Source of the DNA: Arenicola marina
Taxonomy: Eukaryota; Annelida; Polychaeta; Arenicolidae
Length of the DNA stretch: 64,000 bases
NCBI GenBank assembly: GCA_964019135.1
Contig: OZ025253.1
Coordinates: 6,453,059-6,517,058, forward strand
Direction of reading: 5' to 3'
A program made the translations under genes and the position numbers. Numbering within the stretch: position 1 is the first letter of the stretch; each line of letters starts with the position of its first letter. This document shows positions 43,361 through 56,750 of this stretch, in pieces. The notes under the pieces are model-generated. The model did no database searches and had not been told where the DNA came from. It saw nothing but the letters and a program-made list of their open reading frames with translations.

Positions 43361-46300
43361 CAGTGTCAGGTACGTCGGTCAACGTTTCATAGTGTCAGAT
43401 ACGTCGGTCAAGGTCTCATAGTGTCAGGTACGTCGGTCAACGTCACATAGTGTCAGGTACGTCGGTCAACGTCTCATAGTGCCAGGTACTTCGGTCAACG
43501 TCTCATAGTGTCAGGTACGTCGGTCAACGTCACATAGTGTCAGGTACGTCGGTCAACGTCTCATAGTGTCAGGTACTTCGGTCAACGTCTCATAGTGTCA
43601 GGTACGTCGGTCAACGTCTCATAGTGTCAGGTACGTCGGTCAACGTCTCATAGTGTCAGGGACGTCGGTCAACGTCTCATAGTGTCAGGGACGTCGGTCA
43701 ACGTCACATAGTGTCAGGTACGTCGGTCAACGTCTCATAGTGTCAGGTACGTCGGTCAACGTCACACAGTGTCAGGTACGTCGGTCAACGTCTCATAGTG
43801 TCAGGTACGTCGGTCAACGTCTCATAGTGTCAGATACGTCGGTCAACGTCTCACAGTGTCAGGTACGTCGGTCAACGTCTCATAGTGTCAGGTACGTCGG
43901 TCAACGTCTCATAGTGTCAGGTACGTCGATCAACGTCTCACAGTGTCAGGGACGTCAGTCAACGTCTCATAGTGTCTGGTACGTCGGTCAACGTCTCATA
44001 GTGTCAGGAAACGTCGGTCAACGTCTCATAGTGTCAGGGACGTCAGTCAACGTCTCATAGTGTCAGGTACGTCGGTCAACGTCTCATAGTGTCAGGTACG
44101 TCGGTCAACGTCTCATAGTGTCAGGTACGTCGGTCAACGTCTCATAGTGTCAGGGACGTCAGTCAACGTCTCATAGTGTCAGGTACGTCGGTCAACGTCA
44201 CATAGTGTCAGGTACGTCGGTCAACGTCTCATAGTGTCAGGTACGTAGGTCAACGTCTCATAGTGTCAGGGACGTCAGTCAACGTCTCATAGTGTCTGGC
44301 ACGTCGGTCAACGTCTCATAGTGTCAGGGACGTCAGTCAACGTCTCATAGTGTCAGGTACGTCGGTCAACGTCTCACAGTGTCAGGGACGTCAGTCAACG
44401 CCTCATAGTGTCTGGTACGTCGGTCAACGTCTCATAGTGTCAGGTACGTCGGTCAACGTCTCATAGTGTCAGGGACGTCAGTCAACGTCTCATAGTGTCA
44501 GGTACGTCGGTCAACGTCTCATAGTGTCAGGTACGTCGGTCAACGTCTCATAGTGTCTGGTACGTCGGTCAACGTCTCATAGTGTCAGGGACGTCAGTCA
44601 ACGTCTCATAGTGTCTGGGACGTCAGTCAACGTCTCATAGTGTCTGGTACGTCGGTCAACGTCTCATAGTGTCAGGGACGTCAGTCAACGTCTCATAGTG
44701 TCAGGGACGTCAGTCAACGTCTCATAGTGTCAGGTACGTCGGTCAACGTCACATATTGTCAGGTACGTCGGTCAACGTCTCATAGTGTCAGGGACGTCAG
44801 TCAACGTCTCATAGTGTCAGGTACGTCGGTCAACGTCACATATTGTCAGGTACGTCGGTCAACGTCTCATAGTGTCAGGGACGTCAGTCAACGTCTCATA
44901 GTGTCTGGTACGTCGGTCAACGTCTCATAGTGTCAGGGACGTCAGTCAACGTCTCATAGTGTCAGGTACGTCGGTCAACGTCTCATAGTGTCAGGTACGT
45001 CGGTCAACGTCTCATAGTGTCTGGTACGTCGGTCAACGTCTCATAGTGTCAGGGACGTCAGTCAACGTCTCATCGTGTCTGGGACGTCAGTCAACGTCTC
45101 ATAGTGTCTGGTACGTCGGTCAACGTCACATAGTGTCAGGTACGTCGGTCAACGTCTCATAGTGTCAGGGACGTCAGTCAACGTCTCATAGTGTCTGGTA
45201 CGTCGGTCAACGTCTCATAGTGTCAGGGACGTCAGTCAACGTCTCACAGTGTCAGGGACGTCAGTCAACGTCTCATAGTGTCAGGGACGTCAGTCAACGT
45301 CTCATAGTGTCAGGGACGTCAGTCAACGTCTCATAGTGTCAGGGACGTCAGTCAACGTCTCATAGTGTCTGGTACGTCGGTCAACGTCTCATAGTGTCAG
45401 GTACGTCGGTCAACGTCACATAGTGTCAGGGACGTCAGTCAACGTCTTATAGTGTCAGGTACGTCGGTCAACGTCTCATAGTGTCAGGTACGTCGGTCAA
45501 CGTCTCATAGTGTCAGGTACGTCGGTCAACGTCACATAGTGTCAGGAACGTCAGTCAACGTCTCATAGTGTCTGGTACGTCGGTCAACGTCTCATAGTGT
45601 CAGGTACGTCGGTCAACGTCTCATAGTGTCAGGTACGTCGGTCAACGTCTCATAGTGTCAGGTACGTCGGTCAACGTCTCATAGTGTCAGGTACGTCAGT
45701 CAACGTCTCATAGTGTCAGGTACGTCAGTCAACGTCTCATAGTGTCAGGTACGTCGGTCAACGTCTCATAGTGTCAGGTACGTCGGTCCACGTCTCATAG
45801 TGTCAGGTACGTCGGTCAACGTCTCATAGTGTCAGGTACGTCGGTCAACGTCTCATAGTGTCAGGGACGTCAGTCAACGTCCCATAGTGTCAGGTACGTC
45901 GGTCAACGTCTCATAGTGTCAGGGACGTCAGTCAACGTCATAATAGTGTCTGGTACGTCGGTCAACGTCTCATAGTGTCAGGTACGTCGGTCAACGTCTC
46001 ATAGTGTCAGGTACGTCGGTCAACGTCTCATAGTGTCAGGTACGTCGGTCAACGTCTCACAGTGTCAGGTACGTCGGTCAACGTCACATAGTGTCAGGTA
46101 CGTCAGTCAACGTCTCATAGTGTCAGGAAACGTCGGTCAACGTCTCATAGTGTCAGGGACGTCAGTCAACGTCTCATAGTGTCAGGTACGTCGGTCAACG
46201 TCTCATAGTGTCAGAGACGTCAGTCAACGTGTCATAGTGTCTGGTACGTCGGTCAACGTCTCATAGCGTCAGAGACGTCAGTCAACGTCTCATAGTGTCA

Positions 46301-49300
46301 GGTACGTCGGTCAACGTCTCATAGTGTCAGAGACGTCAGTCAACGTCTCATAGTGTCAGGTACGTCGGTCAACGTCTCATAGTGTCAGGTACGTCGGTCA
46401 ACGTCTCATAGCGTCTGGTACGTCGGTCAACGTCTCATAGTGTCAGGTACGTCGGTCAACGTCTCATAGTGTCTGGTACGTCGGTCAACGTCTCATAGTG
46501 TCAGGTACGTCGGTCAACGTCTCATAGTGTCAGGCACGTCGGTCAACGTCTCATAGTGTCAGGTACGTCGGCCAACGTCACATAGTGTCAGGTACGTCGG
46601 TCAACGTCTCATAGTGTCAGGTACGTCGGTCAACGTCTCATAGTGTCAGGCACGTCGGTCAACGTCTCATAGTGTCAGGTACGTCGGTCAACGTCTCATA
46701 GTGTCAGGCACGTCGGTCAACGTCTCATAGTGTCAGGGACGTCGGTCAACGTCTCATAGTGTCAGGTACGTCGGTCAACGTCTCATAGTGTCAGGGACGT
46801 CGGTCAACGTCTCATAGTGTCAGGTACGTCGGTCAACGTCTCATAGTGTCAGGCACGTCGGTCAACGTCACATAGTGTCAGGTACGTCGGTCAACGTCTC
46901 ATAGTGTCAGGTACGTCGGTCAACGTTTCATAGTGTCAGGTACGTCGGTCAACGTCTCATAGTGTCAGGTACGTCGGCCAACGTCACATAGTGTCAGGTA
47001 CGTCGGTCAACGTCACATAGTGTCAGGTACGTCGGTCAACGTCACATAGTGTCAGGTACGTCGGTCAACGTCTCATAGTGTCAGGTACGTCGGTCAACGT
47101 CTCATAGTGTCAGGTACGTCGGTCAACGTCTCATAGTGTCAGGTACGTCGGTCAACGTCACATAGTGTCAGGTACGTCGGCCAACGTCTCATAGTGTCAG
47201 GCACGTCGGTCAACGTCACATAGTGTCAGGTACGTCGGTCAACGTCTCATAGTGTCAGGTACGTCGGTCAACGTCTCATAGTGTCAGATACGTCGGTCAA
47301 CGTCTCATAGTGTCAGGTACGTTAATCAACGTCACATAGTGTCAGGCACGTCGGTCAACGTCTCATAGTGTCAGGGACGTCGGTCAACGTCTCATAGTGT
47401 CAGGTACGTCGGTCAACGTCTCATAGTGTCAGATACGTCGGTCAACGTCTCATAGTGTCAGGTACGTCAGTCAACGTCACATAGTGTCAGGCACGTCGGT
47501 CAACGTCTCATAGTGTCAGGTACGTCGGTCAACGTCTCATAGTGTCAGGTACGTCGGTCAACGTCACATAGTGTCAGGGACGTCAGTCAACGTCTCATAG
47601 TGTCTGGTACGTCGGTCAACGTCTCATAGTGTCAGGTACGTCGGTCAACGTCTCATAGTGTCAGGTACGTCGGTCAACGTCTCATAGTGTCAGGTACGTC
47701 GGTCAACGTCTCATAGTGTCAGGTACGTCAGTCAACGTCTCATAGTGTCAGGTACGTCAGTCAACGTCTCATAGTGTCAGGTACGTCGGTCAACGTCTCA
47801 TAGTGTCAGGTACGTCGGTCCACGTCTCATAGTGTCAGGTACGTCGGTCAACGTCTCATAGTGTCAGGTACGTCGGTCAACGTCTCATAGTGTCAGGGAC
47901 GTCAGTCAACGTCCCATAGTGTCAGGTACGTCGGTCAACGTCTCATAGTGTCAGGGACGTCAGTCAACGTCTCATAGTGTCTGGTACGTCGGTCAACGTC
48001 ACATAGTGTCAGGCACGTCGGTCAACGTCTCATAGTGTCAGGTACGTCGGTCAACGTCTCATAGTGTCAGGTACGTCGGTCAACGTCTCATAGTGTCAGG
48101 TACGTCGGTCAACGTCTCACAGTGTCAGGTACGTCGGTCAACGTCACATAGTGTCAGGTACGTCAGTCAACGTCTCATAGTGTCAGGAAACGTCGGTCAA
48201 CGTCTCATAGTGTCAGGGACGTCAGTCAACGTCTCATAGTGTCAGGTACGTCGGTCAACGTCTCATAGTGTCAGAGACGTCAGTCAACGTGTCATAGTGT
48301 CTGGTACGTCGGTCAACGTCTCATAGCGTCAGGTACGTCGGTCAACGTCTCATAGTGTCAGGTACGTCGGTCAACGTCTCATAGTGTCAGGGACGTCAGT
48401 CAACGTCTCATAGTGTCAGGTACGTCGGTCAACGTCACATAGTGTCAGGTACGTCGGTCAACGTCTCATAGTGTCAGGTACGTAGGTCAACGTCTCATAG
48501 TGTCAGGGACGTCAGTCAACGTCTCATAGTGTCTGGCACGTCGGTCAACGTCTCATAGTGTCAGGGACGTCAGTCAACGTCTCATAGTGTCAGGTACGTC
48601 GGTCAACGTCTCACAGTGTCAGGGACGTCAGTCAACGCCTCATAGTGTCTGGTACGTCGGTCAACGTCTCATAGTGTCAGGTACGTCGGTCAACGTCTCA
48701 TAGTGTCAGGGACGTCAGTCAACGTCTCATAGTGTCAGGTACGTCGGTCAACGTCTCATAATGTCAGGTACGTCGGTCAACGTCTCATAGTGTCTGGTAC
48801 GTCGGTCAACGTCTCATAGTGTCAGGGACGTCAGTCAACGTCTCATAGTGTCTGGGACGTCAGTCAACGTCTCATAGTGTCTGGTACGTCGGTCAACGTC
48901 TCATAGTGTCAGGGACGTCAGTCAACGTCTCATAGTGTCAGGGACGTCAGTCAACGTCTCATAGTGTCAGGTACGTCGGTCAACGTCACATATTGTCAGG
49001 TACGTCGGTCAACGTCTCATAGTGTCAGGGACGTCAGTCAACGTCTCATAGTGTCAGGTACGTCGGTCAACGTCACATATTGTCAGGTACGTCGGTCAAC
49101 GTCTCATAGTGTCAGGGACGTCAGTCAACGTCTCATAGTGTCTGGTACGTCGGTCAACGTCTCATAGTGTCAGGGACGTCAGTCAACGTCTCATAGTGTC
49201 AGGTACGTCGGTCAACGTCTCATAGTGTCAGGTACGTCGGTCAACGTCTCATAGTGTCTGGTACGTCGGTCAACGTCTCATAGTGTCAGGGACGTCAGTC

Positions 49301-52300
49301 AACGTCTCATCGTGTCTGGGACGTCAGTCAACGTCTCATAGTGTCTGGTACGTCGGTCAACGTCACATAGTGTCAGGTACGTCGGTCAACGTCTCATAGT
49401 GTCAGGGACGTCAGTCAACGTCTCATAGTGTCTGGTACGTCGGTCAACGTCTCATAGTGTCAGGGACGTCAGTCAACGTCTCACAGTGTCAGGGACGTCA
49501 GTCAACGTCTCATAGTGTCAGGGACGTCAGTCAACGTCTCATAGTGTCAGGGACGTCAGTCAACGTCTCATAGTGTCAGGGACGTCAGTCAACGTCTCAT
49601 AGTGTCTGGTACGTCGGTCAACGTCTCATAGTGTCAGGTACGTCGGTCAACGTCACATAGTGTCAGGGACGTCAGTCAACGTCTTATAGTGTCAGGTACG
49701 TCGGTCAACGTCTCATAGTGTCAGGTACGTCGGTCAACGTCTCATAGTGTCAGGTACGTCGGTCAACGTCACATAGTGTCAGGAACGTCAGTCAACGTCT
49801 CATAGTGTCTGGTACGTCGGTCAACGTCTCATAGTGTCAGGTACGTCGGTCAACGTCTCATAGTGTCAGGTACGTCGGTCAACGTCTCATAGTGTCAGGT
49901 ACGTCGGTCAACGTCTCATAGTGTCAGGTACGTCAGTCAACGTCTCATAGTGTCAGGTACGTCAGTCAACGTCTCATAGTGTCAGGTACGTCGGTCAACG
50001 TCTCATAGTGTCAGGTACGTCGGTCCACGTCTCATAGTGTCAGGTACGTCGGTCAACGTCTCATAGTGTCAGGTACGTCGGTCAACGTCTCATAGTGTCA
50101 GGGACGTCAGTCAACGTCCCATAGTGTCAGGTACGTCGGTCAACGTCTCATAGTGTCAGGGACGTCAGTCAACGTCATAATAGTGTCTGGTACGTCGGTC
50201 AACGTCACATAGTGTCAGGCACGTCGGTCAACGTCTCATAGTGTCAGGTACGTCGGTCAACGTCTCATAGTGTCAGGTACGTCGGTCAACGTCTCATAGT
50301 GTCAGGTACGTCGGTCAACGTCTCACAGTGTCAGGTACGTCGGTCAACGTCACATAGTGTCAGGTACGTCAGTCAACGTCTCATAGTGTCAGGAAACGTC
50401 GGTCAACGTCTCATAGTGTCAGGGACGTCAGTCAACGTCTCATAGTGTCAGGTACGTCGGTCAACGTCTCATAGTGTCAGAGACGTCAGTCAACGTGTCA
50501 TAGTGTCTGGTACGTCGGTCAACGTCTCATAGCGTCAGAGACGTCAGTCAACGTCTCATAGTGTCAGGTACGTCGGTCAACGTCTCATAGTGTCAGAGAC
50601 GTCAGTCAACGTCTCATAGTGTCAGGTACGTCGGTCAACGTCTCATAGTGTCAGGTACGTCGGTCAACGTCTCATAGCGTCTGGTACGTCGGTCAACGTC
50701 TCATAGTGTCAGGTACGTCGGTCAACGTCTCATAGTGTCTGGTACGTCGGTCAACGTCTCATAGTGTCAGGTACGTCGGTCAACGTCTCATAGTGTCAGG
50801 CACGTCGGTCAACGTCTCATAGTGTCAGGTACGTCGGCCAACGTCACATAGTGTCAGGTACGTCGGTCAACGTCTCATAGTGTCAGGTACGTCGGTCAAC
50901 GTCTCATAGTGTCAGGCACGTCGGTCAACGTCTCATAGTGTCAGGTACGTCGGTCAACGTCTCATAGTGTCAGGCACGTCGGTCAACGTCTCATAGTGTC
51001 AGGGACGTCGGTCAACGTCTCATAGTGTCAGGTACGTCGGTCAACGTCTCATAGTGTCAGGGACGTCGGTCAACGTCTCATAGTGTCAGGTACGTCGGTC
51101 AACGTCTCATAGTGTCAGGCACGTCGGTCAACGTCACATAGTGTCAGGTACGTCGGTCAACGTCTCATAGTGTCAGGTACGTCGGTCAACGTTTCATAGT
51201 GTCAGGTACGTCGGTCAACGTCTCATAGTGTCAGGTACGTCGGCCAACGTCACATAGTGTCAGGCACGTCGGTCAACGTCACATAGTGTCAGGTACGTCG
51301 GTCAACGTCACATAGTGTCAGGTACGTCGGTCAACGTCTCATAGTGTCAGGTACGTCGGTCAACGTCTCATAGTGTCAGGTACGTCGGTCAACGTCTCAT
51401 AGTGTCAGGTACGTCGGTCAACGTCACATAGTGTCAGGTACGTCGGCCAACGTCTCATAGTGTCAGGCACGTCGGTCAACGTCACATAGTGTCAGGTACG
51501 TCGGTCAACGTCTCATAGTGTCAGGTACGTCGGTCAACGTCTCATAGTGTCAGATACGTCGGTCAACGTCTCATAGTGTCAGGTACGTTAATCAACGTCA
51601 CATAGTGTCAGGCACGTCGGTCAACGTCTCATAGTGTCAGGGACGTCGGTCAACGTCTCATAGTGTCAGGTACGTCGGTCAACGTCTCATAGTGTCAGAT
51701 ACGTCGGTCAACGTCTCATAGTGTCAGGTACGTCAGTCAACGTCACATAGTGTCAGGCACGTCGGTCAACGTCTCATAGTGTCAGGTACGTCGGTCAACG
51801 TCTCATAGTGTCAGGTACGTCGGTCAACGTCACATAGTGTCAGGGACGTCAGTCAACGTCTCATAGTGTCTGGTACGTCGGTCAACGTCTCATAGTGTCA
51901 GGTACGTCGGTCAACGTCTCATAGTGTCAGGTACGTCGGTCAACGTCTCATAGTGTCAGGTACGTCGGTCAACGTCTCATAGTGTCAGGTACGTCAGTCA
52001 ACGTCTCATAGTGTCAGGTACGTCAGTCAACGTCTCATAGTGTCAGGTACGTCGGTCAACGTCTCATAGTGTCAGGTACGTCGGTCCACGTCTCATAGTG
52101 TCAGGTACGTCGGTCAACGTCTCATAGTGTCAGGTACGTCGGTCAACGTCTCATAGTGTCAGGGACGTCAGTCAACGTCCCATAGTGTCAGGTACGTCGG
52201 TCAACGTCTCATAGTGTCAGGGACGTCAGTCAACGTCTCATAGTGTCTGGTACGTCGGTCAACGTCACATAGTGTCAGGCACGTCGGTCAACGTCTCATA

Positions 52301-54503
52301 GTGTCAGGTACGTCGGTCAACGTCTCATAGTGTCAGGTACGTCGGTCAACGTCTCATAGTGTCAGGTACGTCGGTCAACGTCTCACAGTGTCAGGTACGT
52401 CGGTCAACGTCACATAGTGTCAGGTACGTCAGTCAACGTCTCATAGTGTCAGGAAACGTCGGTCAACGTCTCATAGTGTCAGGGACGTCAGTCAACGTCT
52501 CATAGTGTCAGGTACGTCGGTCAACGTCTCATAGTGTCAGAGACGTCAGTCAACGTGTCATAGTGTCTGGTACGTCGGTCAACGTCTCATAGCGTCAGAG
52601 ACGTCAGTCAACGTCTCATAGTGTCAGGTACGTCGGTCAACGTCTCATAGTGTCAGAGACGTCAGTCAACGTCTCATAGTGTCAGGTACGTCGGTCAACG
52701 TCTCATAGTGTCAGGTACGTCGGTCAACGTCTCATAGCGTCTGGTACGTCGGTCAACGTCTCATAGTGTCAGGTACGTCGGTCAACGTCTCATAGTGTCT
52801 GGTACGTCGGTCAACGTCTCATAGTGTCAGGTACGTCGGTCAACGTCTCATAGTGTCAGGCACGTCGGTCAACGTCTCATAGTGTCAGGTACGTCGGCCA
52901 ACGTCACATAGTGTCAGGTACGTCGGTCAACGTCTCATAGTGTCAGGTACGTCGGTCAACGTCTCATAGTGTCAGGCACGTCGGTCAACGTCTCATAGTG
53001 TCAGGTACGTCGGTCAACGTCTCATAGTGTCAGGCACGTCGGTCAACGTCTCATAGTGTCAGGGACGTCGGTCAACGTCTCATAGTGTCAGGTACGTCGG
53101 TCAACGTCTCATAGTGTCAGGGACGTCGGTCAACGTCTCATAGTGTCAGGTACGTCGGTCAACGTCTCATAGTGTCAGGCACGTCGGTCAACGTCACATA
53201 GTGTCAGGTACGTCGGTCAACGTCTCATAGTGTCAGGTACGTCGGTCAACGTTTCATAGTGTCAGGTACGTCGGTCAACGTCTCATAGTGTCAGGTACGT
53301 CGGCCAACGTCACATAGTGTCAGGTACGTCGGTCAACGTCACATAGTGTCAGGTACGTCGGTCAACGTCACATAGTGTCAGGTACGTCGGTCAACGTCTC
53401 ATAGTGTCAGGTACGTCGGTCAACGTCTCATAGTGTCAGGTACGTCGGTCAACGTCTCATAGTGTCAGGTACGTCGGTCAACGTCACATAGTGTCAGGTA
53501 CGTCGGCCAACGTCTCATAGTGTCAGGCACGTCGGTCAACGTCACATAGTGTCAGGTACGTCGGTCAACGTCTCATAGTGTCAGGTACGTCGGTCAACGT
53601 CTCATAGTGTCAGATACGTCGGTCAACGTCTCATAGTGTCAGATACGTTAATCAACGTCACATAGTGTCAGGCACGTCGGTCAACGTCTCATAGTGTCAG
53701 GGACGTCGGTCAACGTCTCATAGTGTCAGGTACGTCGGTCAACGTCTCATAGTGTCAGATACGTCGGTCAACGTCTCATAGTGTCAGGTACGTCAGTCAA
53801 CGTCACATAGTGTCAGGCACGTCGGTCAACGTCTCATAGTGTCAGGTACGTCGGTCAACGTCACATAGTGTCAGGTATGTCGGTCAACGTCTCATAGTGT
53901 CAGGTACGTCGGTCAACGTCACATAGTGTCAGGTACGTCGGTCAACGTCACATAGTGTCAGGTACGTCGGTCAACGTCTCATAGTGTCAGGTACGTCGGT
54001 CAACGTCACATAGTGTCAGGCACGTCGGTCAACGTCTCATAGTGTCAGGTACGTCGGTCAACGTCTCATAGTGTCAAGTACGTCGGTCAACGTCTCATAG
54101 TGTCAGGTACGTCGGTCAACGTCACATAGTGTCAGGTACGTCGGTCAACGTCTCATAGTGTCAGGTACGTCGGCCAACGTCACATAGTGTCAGGTACGTC
54201 GGTCAACGTCTCATAGTGTCAGGTACGTCGGTCAACGTCTGATAGTGTCAGGGACGTCGGTCAACGTCACATAGTGTCAGGTACGTCGGTCAACGTCTCA
54301 TAGTGTCAGGTACGTCGGTCAACGTCACATAGTGTCAGGTACGTCGGTCAACGTCTCATAGTGTCAGGTACGTCGGTCAACGTCTGATAGTGTCAGGGAC
54401 GTCGGTCAACGTCTCATAGTGTCAGGTACGTCCGTCAACGTCTCATAGTGTCAGGTACGTCGGTCAACGTCACATAGTGTCAGGTACGTCGGTCAACGTC
54501 ACA
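43361..54503 (+). repeat. 29-bp satellite, about 384 copies, with kilobase-scale higher-order repeats
   Basis: The unit reads AGTGTCAGGTACGTCGGTCA then ACGTCTCAT. The main variants are GGGACGTCAGTCA, TCTGG, GGCACG and ACGTCACAT. Rare variants reveal long-range duplications. GTACGTAGG occurs at 44241 and 48478, CATCGTGTCTGGG at 45071 and 49308, and TAATAGTGTC at 45941 and 50178, all 4,237 bp apart. CGTCGGTCCACG recurs at 45781, 47813, 50018 and 52079, and GTTAATCAACG at 47321, 51587 and 53647. The shorter period is about 2.06 kb (71 units). There are two or three CpGs per unit. No ORF is worth annotating. Confidence 0.98.
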
Positions 54504-54960
54504 CTCATCTCAGTGAGACCTCACACAGGCACTGATCGCAGCGAGGAGGCTGGCTGATAACGGACAGTAGGCCGTAAACGATTCCGTGGGTGCGACCCCC
54601 CCCCCCCCTCCCACCTTGTCGGCCCCGTGCTCACCCCCCCCCCCTTCCCACCTCCTCACTCCCCTCCTCACCCCACCTCCTCTCCCCACCTCCTCTCACC
54701 CCCCCCACCCCACTTGCTCACCCCCCCCTCCCCCCGGTCTGCCCCAGAAACCACCCCCATCCATCGACTGCCCCCACCCATGGCCGGATGCCCGTCTCTC
54801 GCCCTGCCCGGGCTGTATGGTCATGGCTCAGCGAACACACCGGTGACGGAGCGCCGATATCATAACGGCCTCAGGAAAACTTTTTGTACGCATTCCAATG
54901 TGCCCCTTCGCCCCTCCATACCAGGAGCGTTGTTAGCATACGTCACTTAACCATTAGTGA
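54504..54960. other. C-rich low-complexity DNA right of the 29-bp array
   Basis: Runs of C and CCTCCTCACCCC lie at 54594-54760. Proline-rich frames here are compositional. Confidence 0.5.
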
Positions 54961-56364
54961 TATGTATAAAGAGGCAGGGGGGGGGGGGATACCCCCGCTG
55001 AATCTTGAATCCCCAAGAATTAGGAAGAGCAATGTCGAATCTCCAAAATTGGGACATTTTGAAGCTGGGCGCGAAAGAAAAACGCCTTAATGGTGATATC
55101 GCCAATAATGAGGAATTCGCAGACTGCTATAACGGATCGCGGTAAATAGGCAAAGGGTCTTCGCATTAAACGAGGAATTGTACGGATGACGATCCCCAAA
55201 AATTCCCAACAGCTGATCGCGAATCTTGAAGAATTCCTGGATGCCAATCGGGGAGATCGGAAAAGGTATCCCTCCCCTTCTATAAAGTGACGCTCTGCGA
55301 TTTACTATGGCTTCAAGGACATGCCCCAAATCACAATCTACGTCTATGTAATTCACTTTTAATCCGGACTTTTAATATATTGAGTATAAATATAAATAGA
55401 ATATGAATATGTAATAATATAAATAAATATCAAAAGAAAACAATTTGTTCCATTGAACAATATAATCTTCTGAGTTTACGTTAGTTTAAATCAGCAAGTT
55501 TTCATCAATATTGATACCTAACTCATTACCTGCCAATGTAGATTCAGTTCCTGTAACATGTCATTGAAATAACGCTTTTTCCACGACATGTGTATGAGAT
55601 TAACAGGTCCACCGCGATGGTTGCCTGGAAACCCCGGGGGGTAACCCAAGGTAAGGGACTGCTCGGGACGTTCCGCTGGAAAGGTCTTTTTCGTGCATTT
55701 TGGTACGCCAATGGGTCCTAAATTATAGACTTTTGTTACCTGCATGGGTCTACTTTAGTGGGCAGTTGGTACGTCGTCAATGGGTCAATTTTCAAGCTGG
55801 AGAGAGGCTGATCCTAAGGATTTTCGTCGCAGTCGATTTTGCCAAGGTCGTGCCAATTTCTCAGCTGGTAAGTCGATGGGTCCTAATTGTACACAGTTTT
55901 TGGTACTAGGAAGGGTAAGATTTTGTGGCTCCCAGCGGCACATCCGTACACATATTTGTATCTAGGTACGTAACCCCCTCCCCCCGGGGCCGGAAAGACG
56001 CTTCAGAAAGAGAGTCTTAGCTCAGCTCATTCCGAGAGTGCTGAATGCTAGCACGAACCATATGATTTTTTTTTTTTTTATTAATATTAACTGCGTTTAC
56101 CATTCTGCGCTAAGCGAATTTATTTATGACGTATGTAAGTTAATAGTTTCCACCTCTGTCAGAGTAACTTTTCATAGCTGATCTAAAAAGGACAAAAGTA
56201 CAATACAGCCCTTCCCCTCTCGCCCCTCCAAACCAACCTCTTTTTAAATTAAGAGTCCGCTACTAGTGCATCATATAATCAATAACAAAGGTGTACGCAA
56301 TAAGAATTAAACCAATGACAGAGCATTTCCGGTGTGACCTCTGCAGCTACAGGTGCTTCCACAA
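54961..56364. other. Nongenic AT-rich DNA
   Basis: A G-run lies near 54980, AT-rich sequence at 55375-55440, and a degenerate repeat with AATGGGTCCTAA / AATGGGTCAATT / GATGGGTCCTAA at 55710, 55779 and 55874. No gene was recognised. Confidence 0.45.
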
Positions 56365-56750
56365 GCTCCCCCCTCACGGTGGTGCTACGCAAGCTTCTCT
56401 TTTACCGCTGCTGTTGGCCGGGGGGAACATTTCTTTGGAAATTGCCTTGAAAAACGGTCGAATCAGCTGTAATTTCTTGCAACATTATAATTTTCAAGAA
56501 TAAAACATCAAAATAACGAAGTCTGTGTATTTGATATAGCAAAAAACATATTGTACCCTTTCGAAAAAGTTATAATTGTGACTGAACTCTTTCTTTTCAT
56601 CGCCTGATACCGTGTGTCATTAGGCTTAGGCTGGGTCCCCGGCACTAATTTGTAAAAATGCGCGACGCATTTTTCCTATCATTTTGCGCAGCGCCGCCCT
56701 TGCGAGCGAGTGTGAAACTGCATTGAGGAAGTAGCCGACAACAGAGATAT
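56365..56750 (-). repeat. Dispersed element D, copy 3, source of the 47-bp satellite
   Basis: Read on the minus strand it follows copy 2 (17165-17570) closely. The TATCTCTGTTGTCGGCTACT end lies at 56752-56733, and the block with CTGGGTCC (inverse GGACCCAG), ATGCGCGACGCA and CGCTGCGCA lies in the middle. The CCCCGGCCAACAGCAGCGGT end lies near 56400. Its left-end segment is not followed by flanking DNA but by about 111 tandem copies of itself. Confidence 0.75.

Noticed and set aside
43361..54503. CRISPR-like array (29-bp repeats)
   Set aside because: Units are contiguous with no unique spacers, no cas genes are present, and the context is eukaryotic. The same applies to the 36-bp arrays.
54586..54950. 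Proline-rich ORFs right of the 29-bp array
   Set aside because: Direct translation of C-runs.
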